The position numbers and the translations under genes were made by a program. This document shows positions 36,301-48,900 of a DNA stretch of 64,000 nt, in pieces (positions within the stretch are counted from its first letter, which is position 1; each line of letters opens with the position of its first letter). Below the pieces are notes generated by a model. That model saw only the letters and a list, made by a program, of their open reading frames with translations, made no database searches and had not been told where the DNA came from. Origin of the DNA: Pelecanus crispus (lineage: Eukaryota > Chordata > Aves > Pelecaniformes > Pelecanidae); contig NC_134659.1 of the NCBI RefSeq assembly GCF_030463565.1, forward strand, positions 7,448,511 to 7,512,510, given 5' to 3'.

Positions 36301-39300
36301 GCCAGCACCCCCAGTACACCCTGAAGCAGGGTGATTGGGGGGGGGGGGGTTCACAGCCCCCCGCTGTGCCCCATCCCCTGCTCAGCCCCACACAGGGAGT
36401 GCCCACCGGCTTGGCATCACCCGGTGCTTGTGGCATGGTGCCGCGTGGGTGCAGCCCCGGCACCCTCCAGCTCAGCCCGGCTGGAGCCAAGCGGGTGCCG
36501 ACGCATGGCGGGGGGGTCTGGGGGCTGCGCCGGGAGCAGCTGGGCACAGGTGGGTGCGGGCGGCCGAGCGGCGGTGGGGGGAGCGCGGCTCTGCGCCAGG
36601 ACCGGGGGCAGGATGGGCAAAGGGCTTGGGAGCGCTCCGGGGAAGCCTGGCCTTGGCGCCGGGGATGGGCACAAGCTCCTGCCAAAGCCTCGCCGGGATG
36701 CCGCGGCCCTCGGGCTGCTGTGATGGATGGAGACAGCATCATCCCTGACCTCGGCACGTGTCCAAGGCGGCTAAATCCCCCCCTCTCCCCCAAATCAGGC
36801 ATCTGCACCCCACGTGGGTCCAGCCCCAGGCTGGCAGCCCTGTGCCACCCACAGATGTGGGGCTGGAGCGGGCGTTTCAAGCCACCGACCCCGAGCGACG
36901 GAGATGCTGCTGGAGCATCGTGAGGAGGGTCCAGAGCCGCCCCGGCCACAAACAGAAGAGCTGTTTGTCCTCCCCGCTGGGACTGGTTGTTTATCTGCAG
37001 CCGGAGCCGTTTACATCAGCGACTGGCCCCGATCTCCACCACGGACACCCACACGTGGGGCCCCAGCCCCGGCTGCACCCCCCGGGTCCCCCGGTGCAGC
37101 CGGGGCTTTGCCCGGGGCAGGAGGAGGAGAGGGGACGGATCGGGGCGTGCGAGAGCCCTGGCGAGGGCTGAGTTATGGCCTCATCCTGCTCCACACCCAG
37201 CAGCCGTCCCACCCTGCCGCCAGCAGCAGCTCTCCCCCACGCAGGATCCGGCCCCGGGACCTGCGGAGCCCCTTTCCCTGCTCACATCCTTGAAAGCAGG
37301 GGGGACCCCCAGCCCCAAGGGACATCTCTGCCAGCCAAAGTGACACCCTGGGGGACAAGGATCGGGCCCCGGGTGTTGCAGGGGGCAGAGGGGCTCAGCC
37401 CCCATCATCTTCCTCACTGTGGATGGAGGGAGACCGAGACAAGTGCCTATGGGGCAAGCTGGATGGATGGGCATGGGGTTGGACAGACAGACAGACCATC
37501 ACCCACCAGACCCCCTGCAGCATGCAAAACCCCGTAATTTTAGTGCTGTCGGGGGTAGCTGGGTGCCGACTGGTCCCCAAGAGGGGCTCAGCCCCCAGGA
37601 GAGCCCCGTGCCCGGGGGGGGTCACGAAGGGCCCTGCTCGCCGGGGAAGGAGCCCTCGCCTCCCGAAAGGAAGCAGCTCCTGCCAGGAATTCGAGGCATT
37701 ACTCAGCCCAGCGGCCGCGGATCAGCTGTTTTGGCTGTGCAGAGCCTGTTTTTCATTAACAGCAGAGGTTTTAGCACCGTAAAGCTGCCTCCTCCCTCCC
37801 GCCTGCGGCTCCGGGATGGCCCCCGAGAGCCCGAGCCCTACCTGGGGGGACGGGATGCCGACGGCAGGTCGAGGGAAGCCGGCGGTGGTTTGGCCCTAAT
37901 GAGCCTTGGCCATGAGAGCTCCCCGTGGCTCCGCGCCTGGATCCGGCCCTTTTCCCTTGCAGCCATGCATTTCGGGCGGCTGTTCGGAGGCATCGCGGTG
38001 CTTGGGGAGCTGCCAGTGCCGGGTGTGCCGATGCCACGGTACGCACGTGCTGCAAACCCACCCGCGCTGGCAGCCCTGCGCCCTGGCCCGAGTGGTTCAT
38101 TTTGGGTTGAAAACAAGAGATTTGGACCCACTGCAATGGCTGGTGGGGGCGAAGGTGGCAATAAGGGGGTGAAGAGGAGTTTGAGGAGTGTTGCAAAAAG
38201 CTCTCCAGCCTCACACTTCTCCAGACAAACTGCACTTGGGAAGGGTCTGGAATCCACTCAGGTTTATTAAAAAGCATCTTTTGGGCTCTGGGAAACCAAA
38301 TAAATGCATTACACCCACTCCAGTGTCCCTCTCGGTATCACGAGAAGGGACACAGCAGGACTGAGCACAACCAGCATCGTGCCGGCATCTCCCGGCGAAA
38401 AGCCACTAACTGGTGAGCACAGCCCCTTCCCACACCAACACTAAACCCAGCCTTTCCCACCTCCCTTGCAGCTGGACAAGGTGCTCCTGCCTCCATCCTG
38501 GCAGCCTCGGCTTCCCTCCCGGGGACATTTCCCATCCTGACACCTTCACCCTTTTCCCACTCCTCTTCCCCCGCACCCATCGCAACATCTGAGAACATCC
38601 CCATCCGAGAACAGAACCGAGCAGCCCCCGGCGATGGGGCGAACCAGCTCCAGCTGTTTGCGTGTGGTTGGAGACTCCAATTTTTGATGCATTTGCTGCT
38701 TTTTTCCAAGAAAACTAATGGTCCTTTCAGCAGGTGAACCGTTTCCCTGCTCGGGCATGGAGCAAACACCTCATCCCACTCCAGGAATCATCGGCCGTGC
38801 CACAGAAGCAAGGAGGGGATCGAGCAGAGCTGGAAAGTGGGGTGCTCATGCAGGCATGCAAAGCTGGTCAAAAATAGGGTCCCACAGCAGTTTTGGGGGG
38901 CTGTGGCTCACGCTTAGAGGAGTAGATGCTGCAGTATAGGCCAGATCACCGTCCTCCCCGGCCGATAGCACCGCGTGTGCCCGGCCGCCAGATCATGCAC
39001 CTACGCCAAGAGCATTGTATCATCGCCGGGACAGCACAAACAACCTTCAGCCGCCACCAGAAAAACACAGGCTGATGCATCTTGGCATGCACTGCTGCGC
39101 CTCCGCCCATCTTCCCGCCTGACAGCCCTCCAGCCCGGGGGACCGCCGGCAAAAACGGCCCCACGGCCCCTTCGAAACCCCGTGGAGCAACACACTGTCG
39201 CAACAGGGTGGGCGGAAACGGTACCCGGCGAGGCTGAAGAGCGCGAAACCACAACAGAGAAGGTGTAAGGGCGCTTGTGGCCCTGGAGAGCGGGCGATGC

Positions 39301-42300
39301 TCGGGGGGGCCCCTCGCCTGGACCCCGAGTTTGGGTCATCTTCCATGTCCTTGTACGGGGAGGGTGCAGGATGGGGGCCAGGATGCTGAGTGCCTCCAAG
39401 TCATGGAGAGAGTCAGCAGCCCCCAAGCAATGGGATGCACCAAGGATCCACAGAGATCTTGGAAAAAGCTTAAATTTAGGGGCTGAGATGAGCCAGGCAA
39501 GTCCCAGCTCAACAAGGAGACCCAGGTGTGAGCCAGGACCCATCCGTCCCCAAACCTGCTCCTGGCCATGGGGAAGGGGCTCCACACCGCTCCCCCCAGC
39601 CCGGCGATGCCACCGGGGCCAGTCTGCTGCTTCCAACCCCCCCTCGGCACTTGTAATTAAATATAATCCAGTGGAATTTCATCCCGCGGCCACTGCTGTC
39701 GCATCTGGAGGCTGGTGTGGTCTGGTCTTAGCCGTGCTTCATTTCCAAACAACCACAAGAGTTTTCCATCCTCTTTTGATTAGCGTGCAGTTCCCACCCC
39801 AGAGCCCTCTGCCAGTTTGCCCCGAGCAGAGCCAGCAGCCCCACGCTCAGCTGGGGACCTCGGCCACAATGTCCCCAGGGGTCCCCAAGCGTCCCTGATC
39901 TGTTAAAATTCACGATGACCCCCCCCAGTATGGCTGTGCCATTGGCTGGGGAGGGAGCCCGGCTCCCAGCAGCTCTGCCAGGGAGGGTGGTGGCACGGCG
40001 ATGGGGACCTGCCTCCTGCCAGCAAGCGATCCTGCTTCCCAGAAAAGAACCCAGGATCAGAAACAGCAGCTGATGAAAAGGGAGCTGCTCCACGGCCTCG
40101 CAAGCCAAGGGCTGCACGGCCAAGCTGGAGGCCGCGCCGGGCTCTTGTACGCAGCCAAAATATCGGGGCTTTGCTCGGCCCCATGCTGGTGGCACCGCTC
40201 CATAGCCCAGTGGCTGTTCCCAAGGGTGGGGGAGCCCCTGGGTGCCCCCGTCACCCTTCCCTGGGGAGCACCCAGCTGCAGAGGGGACGCTGTCCCCCTG
40301 CCCATGCTCCCTGATGGGTGGGATAAACCCCTCCAGGAGCTACGGGCTCCCAGGTCCCAGCCACCCAACAGGTCCCTTCTGCAGTCCCCATGTCCCCAAG
40401 CCCTCCCCGGGCCCCATCCCCGTTCATGGCATTGCAGCAGCGGCAGCCCAGCCACATCTGGGGCCGATTTTCCATGCAAAGCCGCATTCGCCTCTAGGAC
40501 GCAGGAAGCCGCGCCGGGAAACCCCGCGGGAGCGAAGGAAACAACCCGAGGGCTGGCTCAGGATGTGGTCGCTTGACCAGGAGAAAAGTGGAGCTGGAGG
40601 GGCAGCGGGGGAGCGCTGCTGGATGGGGGCAGAGGCAGGAGAAAAACCTTTCCCCGCCGCTCGCCCAGACCCCGCCAAGAACAGTCTCGTAGCGGCCCTG
40701 GGGATGGGATTACGCCGAGCTGGAAGCATGTCCTTCTGCGAGCCCAGGCGCTCCATGACCTCACCACCACGTGCATCCGACAAGGAAGGAAAAGAGGAAA
40801 CTTATCTCTTTTTTTTTTTTTTTTAAGAATAACCTTCGCCCAAGCTTTTTGTGGGGGAGAGAGTGTGACCCACAGCCAGCGCCACTCACCCTTTCCACGA
40901 CAGCAAGCATCACCCCGGGGTGACAGCAAACCCTCCCAGCCCACGCGCTGCTCTGGCTCTGCCCCCGCATCCCCAGGCCACGGGGACAGACATGGGATCA
41001 TCGCTCCCGGCCATGCTGGAGCTGCGATCCACCTCCCCAAACCCACCTCTGCCTTGTCCCAGGGGCACAGCCACCCCAGGCACTGGATGCGGTCAGCACC
41101 GTGCACCCATGGGTGCTGCATCCCCCCCACCCACCCATTGCACACCCTTGATGCACGTAGAGGTGAGCTTGAGCGGCTTTGCAACGCGGCGGGGCCAGCG
41201 TTAGGAAACGAGGCCAGGGGAAGTTGTGCCCAGGCTAATAAACACATCGAAACCGTTTGTGGTTTCCGCGTGGGTTGCGTCCTCCCTCTCCCACCCCCAC
41301 GGTGATGTCCCCCAGGGAACATGGAAGGCAGAGCCGGCAGCTGAATTCCACCCCAGGGCTGGTGCTGGAGCCACCAGCAGGTGCAGGAAGGGAAATGCCA
41401 ATTAAAAAAGAAGAAAAATATTAATTCCTCCCGGTGAAAATGGCACAGCGCTGGGATGGAGCCCACCTCCATCCCCAGGGCTGCCAAAATTACACCTGGC
41501 TGCAGCAGGGACCTGGGCAGGATTCGGAGCAGGGACCTCTCAGTTACCCCAAACTGCTGGAAACGCTCCGGAAAAGTGGGACATGAGCTGGGATCTGCTC
41601 CCTGGGAAAAGCCCAAATGATTTGGAGCTGCTAATTCCTCCTGCCCAGCGCCAGGTCTCTTGGCTGGGGTCCTGGGGTGGTTTGGCTTCACGTCAGCCCT
41701 TCCCCTCGCAGCTGAGGTTCAATGTCACCGTGAGGTAGCAGCACCTTTGCTTCAGCGGGGGGGGGAAAGGAGCCAAATCCCAGGAAAGCAGCTGGAGCCA
41801 CGGCTGCCCCACAGCCCTCCCAGTATGGAAAAATGAAACTGGAGCCACTCATGGGCTGAAATCCCTTTTTCTTCTTGCAGAGGGGGGAAGGTTTACAGCA
41901 AGGGGAGCTGAGCAGCACATGGGGTGCTTCCCTGCACCCCCAGCCCCTGTCCCGGGGGGGGGATTTCACTTCACCCACCCCCCCAGGCCAAACATCCCAG
42001 GGTGCAGATGGAGCCTGAGCATCAACCCCCTCCTGAAACACCCCATGAGCCACCGTGGCACCAGCCATGTGGTGACAACGGGCGATCCCGGGGACTCAGC
42101 GGGAGGGAGCACGTGCCCCATCCCCACCTCAGGGCCCCCCCAGTGCCACCACGCTGCCCTGGCCCCAAACTCCCCTCCAGACCCCAGCCCGGGCGCTGCG
42201 AGGACAAACACAGCTCCAGGTGCGCCTGCCCTGTGCAGCACCCACAGCCACCCCCAGGGCCAGAGGATCCCCCACACCACCACCATTTCAAGGCAGGAGG

Positions 42301-43149
42301 CATTGGCAGCAGGATCACCTCCAGGCTGCGGATTTAAGAAGAAATAAAGCTTTATCCCTACTTACAACAGCGCGAACAAGCTGCCAGCTCCTCTTTGCAC
42401 AGCGCCCAGCACCGGGAGCAAGCAGGACCTGAGCTGCTATTGCAATAGAGAAAAGACGGATTAGGATGGGGACAGGTTGGGATGAGAGCCCAACAGCCTC
42501 CTTCCATCCCTCCAAAACCCTTTCCTTGAGCCAGGGAGGCAGATTTATCCTCCCTGATATCAGGGCCAACACTCAGCAGCTGGTTGCTGTCAGCTCCCAG
42601 GGCTCACCTGGCCCAGGGCAGCCGTGCAGGATGCGGCCAAGCATCAGCCAAGCAGGTTTTTTTTCCCCTTGGAAAGGGAAAAGCAGATCCAGGTTTGCTG
42701 CGGGGCTGAGCAGGGGGGATTTCCTGAGGCGAAGCCCAGGAGCAGGGCAGGGGGATGAACTCAGCCTCCCCGGTGGCACCGCGGCTTCCACCGCCTTCCC
42801 GTGGGCTGGGAGACGGGGCTGTGCATGCAGCAGGATTGCTGCTGTCACGGGACAGGATACGTCCCCTGGAGGGGCTGGGGCGGGGAGCTGGGTTTGGGGG
42901 TGTCCGGGCAGATGTTTCGCATGCCAGAGTCACAACTCACCCCCCACACACATCCCCAGGGTGCTGCTTTTGGGTTGTTTTCACCCCCGATCTTCACACA
43001 TTCCAGCCGGGTTCGGGTGCTGAGTCACGCTTGGCTGGCGGAGGAGCGAGGGACCTGCCGGGGGACAAGGGACCTTCCCACCGCCTGCCCCCCTCGCGAG
43101 GACAGACTCGTCAAAACCGCTCCAGGGAGGAGAAGCACCCAGCACCCTC
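33381..43149. other. Intergenic DNA between CSF1 and EPS8L3, first part
   Basis: No gene is supported on either strand. The stretch contains a T-run at 34,421-34,442, a 20-bp triplicate at 35,587-35,655, AP-1 sites at 34,171-34,177 and 36,058-36,064 (the latter followed by a TEAD-like GGAATG at 36,099-36,104), and a TGAGTCA at 43,021-43,027. The unique AT-containing parts around 33,480-33,760 and 36,970-37,030 might be distal CSF1 regulatory elements, but nothing proves it. Confidence 0.5.
35587..35655. repeat. 20-bp tandem repeat, ~3.5 copies
   Basis: TCCCCATCCAGCCCCAATCG is repeated three times with one substitution and then a partial fourth copy. Confidence 0.9.
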
Positions 43150-44075
43150 AGCTCTTGGGTGTCCTCGTCTCCAGGGCACCCTCGTTAATGGGGCACCCAT
43201 ATAACTGGGGCACCCACATCACTGGGGCACCCACATTGCTGGGGCACCCTCATTAATGGGGCAGCCACGTTAATGGGAGACCCTCACCTCTAGGGTGTCC
43301 TCGTCTCCAGGGCACCCTAATTAATGGGGCACCCACATCACTGGGGCACCCACATCGCTGGGGCACCCTCATTAATGGGGCAGCCACACTAATGGGAGAC
43401 CCTCACCTCTAGGGTGTCCTCGTCTCCAGGGCACCCTAATTCATGGGGCACCCTCATTAATGGGGCAGCCACGTTAATGGGAGACCCTCACCTCTAGGGT
43501 GTCCTCATCTCCAGGGCACCCTCATTAATGGGGCACCCTCGTTAATGGGGCAGCCACGTTAATGGGAGACCCTCACCTCTAGGGTGTCCTCATCTTCAGG
43601 GCACCCTAATTCATGGGGCACCCTCATTAATGGGGCAGCCTCGCCCCCCTGGCACCCTTAGTAATGGGGCACCCACATTAATAGGGCATCAGCATATCTG
43701 GGACACCCTCATTAATGGGGTACCCACCACCTCAGGGCACCCTTATTAACGGGACAGCCACATTAATGGGGCACCCTCACCTCTGGGGTGCCCTCATCTC
43801 CAAGACACCCTTACTAATGGGGCACCCTCATCTCTGGGGCACCCTGACCTCCGGGGCACCCTCATCTCCAGGGCACCCTTGCCTCCATGGCACCCTTAGT
43901 AATGTGGCACCCACATTAATGGGTGGCAGCATCTCTGGGACACCGTCACCTCAAGGGCACCCTCATCTCGGGGGCAGCGGCATCTCTGGGACACCCTTAT
44001 TAACTGAGCACCCATCTTAAATGGGCAACCTCACCTCCCGGGCACCAGTATTAACCGGGCACCCTCATTACGTGA
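43150..44075. repeat. Complex minisatellite (GGGGCACCCTCATTAAT units)
   Basis: About 0.9 kb of 17-20 bp units: GGGGCACCC(T/A)CATTAAT and GGGGCAGCCACGTTAAT, plus a TCTAGGGTGTCCTCGTCTCC segment that recurs about every 80-140 bp as part of a higher-order unit. The right half becomes more diverged. It is intergenic, with no coding support. Confidence 0.92.
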
Positions 44076-44454
44076 CACCCTCCCCTCCAGGGCACCCACC
44101 CCTTCCATGGCATCCCCCTCACTCCCACCCATGCCCTGTTTCAGCAGCCCCAGGGGTGCTGCATCCCTGTGGAGCATCCCTTGGGCATCGGGGCTGGGCA
44201 CCCCCGCGGGTACCCCGAAGGCAGCCGGAGGGTGCAGGGGCTGGGGAGCACCCACCACCTCTCTGCCCCCCCAGCATGTGAGCAGCTCCGGGCCTGGCTT
44301 TGTGCTTGCAGAGCAGGAAACCAGCTGTGGTTTGGAAAAAAAGAGGAAAATTTGAGTTTTCCTCCTCCGTAGGAATGAGACTGGGGGAAGGAGAAGTAGC
44401 TCTGGGTCCTGGGCGGCCCCGGCGAGCCGCTGCTTTACTTTCCTCCCTGTGTGT

Positions 44455-44640
44455 TTGGGGGAGGATTTTATTTAGCTGATATAAATGATATTTGGGGCAC
44501 TTTTCATTCCGGTTTCCTCCTGGCAACAGTCTGAGATGAGTCAGAAATCAAAAATAAAGAAAAATAATTTTTTTTTAAAAAAAAAAAAGGAAGCAAAGGC
44601 GAAACTCCCACCCCTCTTGTAAATAAAAACAGTGCAGCTT
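44455..44640. promoter_or_regulatory. Candidate enhancer: AT-rich block with AP-1, TEAD and ETS words
   Basis: An AT-rich island in GC-rich surroundings. It contains CATTCC (TEAD, about 44,507), TTTCCTCC (ETS-like on the other strand), TGAGTCA (AP-1) at 44,537-44,543, and two TGATAT words. The clustering is suggestive of an enhancer, possibly of CSF1 or EPS8L3, but it rests on motif words only. Confidence 0.3.
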
Positions 44641-44833
44641 TTGTACCGGAGCTGCCGGATGGAGCTGGGGTCAGCACAGGCACCCCGAGTGCTGAGCGGT
44701 GCTCCGGGGCCAGATCCTGTGGGATTTTGGTGTGCTGGCATCAGCCGGCCAAGGCCAGGTTATGCTGGGATGTATTCCCCACTCCGTGCTGCTCCGTGCC
44801 CCAGCACTGCCAGGCATCAAGCATCGCTCTTCG

Positions 44834-45520
44834 GGCAGAAAAACCCTGCGCTGGCCTTCAGCGCCAAGCAGGATTTTGGCAGGGTGCTGGGCTTACTCAG
44901 GCTGGAAAGGAGCCGGCCCTTCCCCGGAGCAGGGGAGGAGATTTAACCCTTCCAGCCACCTCCATCTCTGCGCTGGCCGGGGACCGGAGGTGACGCTGGC
45001 ATCCCCCCTCCCAGCGCAATGGAACCAGCTGCTTTCCGGGCCCCCAAAATTGGGGGCCGGGCAGGTGGTCCATGTGGGCATTTGAAAATAGCCAGCATGG
45101 TTTGGCCAGACACACTGCCCGGCGCTGCTGTGGTGTTTCTCGTCCTCACCACGGCCGCAAATCCCCGCTGTCCTTCCAAGGGGTTTTGCCAAATATGACC
45201 CCAAAACGGCGGCGGGGACAAGGGCAGCTGCAGAGCCCCCCCAGTGCCTCCTCCACGGCTGGTTCCCACCCCAGCATCTGGGTAGCGCCTCTTGCCAGCT
45301 CTTAATTAACGAACGTTATCAAAACACCTTCTGGTTTGAGCGGTGCTGGCCCCGTGGGTCGTGCGGCACCATCAAGTAATGCTGTTTACAGCCGAAAAAA
45401 CCCCACAACAGCCTTTGGCGCCGGGTTTTGGCAGGAGCAATGGGCTTACTCAGGCTGGAAAGGAGCCGGCTCTTCCCGGGAGCAGAGCTTTAACCCCTCC
45501 AGCGAGCCAGGCTCCATCTC
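44834..45520 (+). repeat. Diverged direct duplication, ~130-bp copies 553 bp apart
   Basis: The segments about 44,834-44,970 and 45,387-45,520 align along their length. They share a 29-base identical core (44,889-44,917 and 45,442-45,470) reading GGGCTTACTCAGGCTGG and continuing AAAGGAGCCGGC. The flanks GCC(G)AAAAA, GGTTTTGGCAGG and TTTAACCCCTCCAG are also shared. This could be a local duplication or two copies of an unrecognised element. Confidence 0.85.
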
Positions 45521-45955
45521 AAATGCATCTTCCCGAGCCCCTTCCTCTTGGCATGGGGTCACCCCGGGTGCTGGTGGGTGCGGAGCCCCGCGCTGTGCAC
45601 CCCAGTGAGTCCCCCGGGACCTGTAATCCCCATTTCTGCTCTTCTGCAAAGCGGCCACCACCTGCGTGCCGGGGCTGGGTGTATCTTGGTCCTCCCCGGG
45701 GCAGCGAGATGCTGCTCAAAAATTAAAAACAAAAGGGGAAAAGTTATAAATAACCAAAATAAACAGCCAAAAATACCTAGCTGCAAGGGCCACGGCGAGG
45801 ACGGTGCCATATGGAGCGTGCCTTATGGGGTCGGAGCCGCCGCGGAGCTGGGCTTTCCTCTCCCTCTGCCCCAGACTGCCCATAGCCCCGGGACTTTGCA
45901 GTCTGCTCTTGATGTCTGGGTTTGCACCACCCTGAAAGCCAGAAGCATGCTGCTT

Positions 45956-45983
45956 TGTTATTTTATTTTATTTTATTTTATTT
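45956..45983. repeat. (TTTTA)n microsatellite
   Basis: About five TTTTA units in tandem. Confidence 0.9.
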
Positions 45984-48900
45984 AAATGCAAGCTGACATT
46001 TTCAAGCAATTGCCTGATTTCAGCATCTGGAGCCAGAAGATCCCTTTGTATGGGCCGGGGTGTCTACGAGCCTGAACCGTCCCGGCTGCCGCCCCACGTT
46101 CAGCCCTTCGCCGTGGCCTCCTCTGAAGGACCCGATGAGCATCCTGCACCGCTGCTCCGGCCCTCACCTGGAGGCAGCTGAGCCCCAGCTCCTCCGTTGA
46201 CTTCTCCATCTGCCAGACCCTGAGATGGCTCAGGGACTCTCGGCTCCCTCACGTCCCACAGACCAGCCTTGGCCAAGGTGTCTCCAGCCAGGCTAGCAAA
46301 GACTGGGGAGGTCTAAATCTGCAGGCACCAGCTCAGACCCACCACATCCCTCCAGGACCATCTACGTCCCGTATGAGCATGACGCAGTTTGCTCTGTGAC
46401 CCCAGGAAGCTGCTGGAGGCATCTCAGGAGGCATCAGTCATCTCCCAGCTTCATGGACCTTGGCCCTTATCTCATGCCTGTCCCCTACAAGCTGCTTTGG
46501 AGGCTGAACTAAGCACTGGGAGATGCTCAGGTGGCAAAATCACCCTCAGGGGACGCAGAGCCGCTTGGCAGCTCCTCTCCCCAGCCCCGCTGGCTTCTCC
46601 AGCCCTTGCTGATGAGGGACCTGGGGACTCATAGGGATGAGTTATTTTCAAAACCATCGATGAATCACCTGGGGTTGCTACTCCCTTACCTTTGCCATAT
46701 CCATTGGTGGCACGGCCATGGAACACCTTCCAAACCGGGAGAAAAAGGCTCTGGCTTTTGGCTGAATTCACGCTGAAGATGCCGCCTGGGGCTTGCAGGT
46801 AGGAAGAGACCAGAGGCATGCCAAAAAAAAAAAGAAAGAGTGAGCATCCAAGCCTTCGGGGATTTGGATACTCTTCTCCGCAAGCTTTCGCGGAGCAATT
46901 TTAGGACCTGATCAACCCTGTTCCAGCTGGCAAACAGTCTTGGACGCTCATGGCATTCAGGCACACGTCCCTCCTGGTGTCCAGCAGAAGCTGCACTGGG
47001 CTGAATAAGATGGGTTAGCCAATGGTTTCTCCTCCCCAGCCAGCTTCCCATGGGAGCCAAACAATAGGGAAGGTCAAACACTTTCCATTCCAATTATTTA
47101 TAGATGGAATGACATTTTCTGGCAGACAACAGTTGCCTTTTGGCAGAAAAACCAGCCATTTGTGTCCCAGCAAGCCCTGACTATGTCCGTCTGGAAACAG
47201 CGCTGGGGGACTTGGGGCTCTCGTGGGACGGGGGAGCATGGACAAGTGTGGGAGATGCCGCCTGATGGCAGGAGCAGGAGTTGGGATTTTGCTTAAAACA
47301 CCTCATAGTGCTCCTAATCCTGCTCCAGTTCCCCCTTTTCCAGCTCTGTGCCCATCTGCAACCACCTTTTACGCAGCTCCCACCTCCCAGGGTAGGAAGG
47401 ACCCAAGACACTACACTGAGGATGTATCCGACAATGTGTGAGGAGAAACCCACCCCACCCAATGTCCTGGGAACCTCCTGCCATGGGCTTTTCCCCGCCC
47501 AGCTCACGCCGCGTCTCCCACTGCCCCACGCAGATAGCATCTGGTCGCCCTTTCACAATTTCCTCCGGAGCTTCTCCATCAAGCAAGACACCACAAACCC
47601 GTGCTCGGCGGCATGCTCCTCGCCTGGCCCCTGCCAGGGACCTCCCAGTTGGCTCCCAAACCAATCCCACCACCCACGAGGTCTCTTTGAGCGTTGACTC
47701 AGCAGCACATCACCTCAGGAAGGGAACCGCTCATCACAACCCACTGCTGCGTTGCCTGCTCGCAGCCTTTTTTGGCTGTGCCCTCTGCACCCTGACCAGC
47801 TCAGCATCATGTGCTGCCATCACCCATGTGTCACCTCATTCACCGCCTTCATCACCCTCCCTGGAAAGATGCTGGTGAAAATGTGTTTTCCCTGGAAACA
47901 CCTTCGGTTGTGCCTCTTGACCCCGCCGTCCTCCTCCCCTTCGTGGCCTCAGGCTCGATGTCTAAAGACAAATCTCACAGCCAGGCTACATTGGTCAATG
48001 GTGATGGGTTTGGGTCCCCGACCGGCTCCAGCTGCTCCGTCCAGGCAAGAAACTCTGCTCATTTTCTTTGAGGGAAGAGATGGGGCTCCCGGGCTCTTTG
48101 CCGAGCTCCTTTTGCTGCTGTGCCGAGACCCAGCTGGGTCCCACAGCTTCCCAGGATGAGGGATTTGGTGGCTGAGCTCTGCTCACCCCTGAATTTGTGG
48201 GGTTTTAAGGGTGGAGGAAAGTTCCAAGGGCCAGATCCTGCTGCTAGAGAGGGTGCTGCTCTGGGAAGCTTTTGGGTTTAAGTCGACCCCTGGTTTGGGC
48301 AGCGATGATGAGGAGGGAAGGGGTGGGAAGCAGGATGGAGGGGCAGCACCGGGGCAATGGAGACACCAGCTCTTCCCACGGGGGAATTCATCCCAAATGC
48401 CAAAACCGGAGTGGAATAAACCCCTTCCCAAGCTCTCCTTGGGCTCACTGGGGTCCCCGGGCTGCACAGGCTTCCCCGCGCTCCGTGCATCAGGGACCCA
48501 ATCCCCATCTCGGAGAGGGACGCGTCCACGGGCAGCGCTGACTTTGGCGGTCCGACCTCCCCGACCCACCTCCCCGCCCTCTCCCACCCCAGCCGCATCT
48601 CCCAGCCGGTGCTCACCCCAAAACCCATCCTTCCCCCGGCACCCAGGGCATGGGAAACACCGAGAAGCACCTCCAAAGCCTCCAGGGATTTGCAACAGCT
48701 CGGCCGCCCCCAAACGCGCCATAACCTGCTCGTTCGTGTGCCCTCGTCACCGCTAAGCAAAGCCTTTCGGCCCCCGTCACCTCTGGAAATCCCTGGGCCA
48801 CGGCCGGGCTGCGCTGCCGGGATGAGAGATGTTGGGGAGCAAAGCAGGACGCGTCCCACGCATAGAGGGGTGGCCCTGGGAACACTGGTTTTCCCTCTTC

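Noticed and set aside
46686-47093. 135-codon minus-strand frame that looked protein-like
   Set aside because: I considered a CR1-type retrotransposon fragment, but could recognise no reverse-transcriptase motif or CR1 3' end, and it has no supporting context.
47281-47697. 138-codon plus-strand frame starting with a hydrophobic, signal-like stretch
   Set aside because: It has no recognisable domain, promoter, splice context or poly(A) signal, and a frame of this length is expected by chance here.
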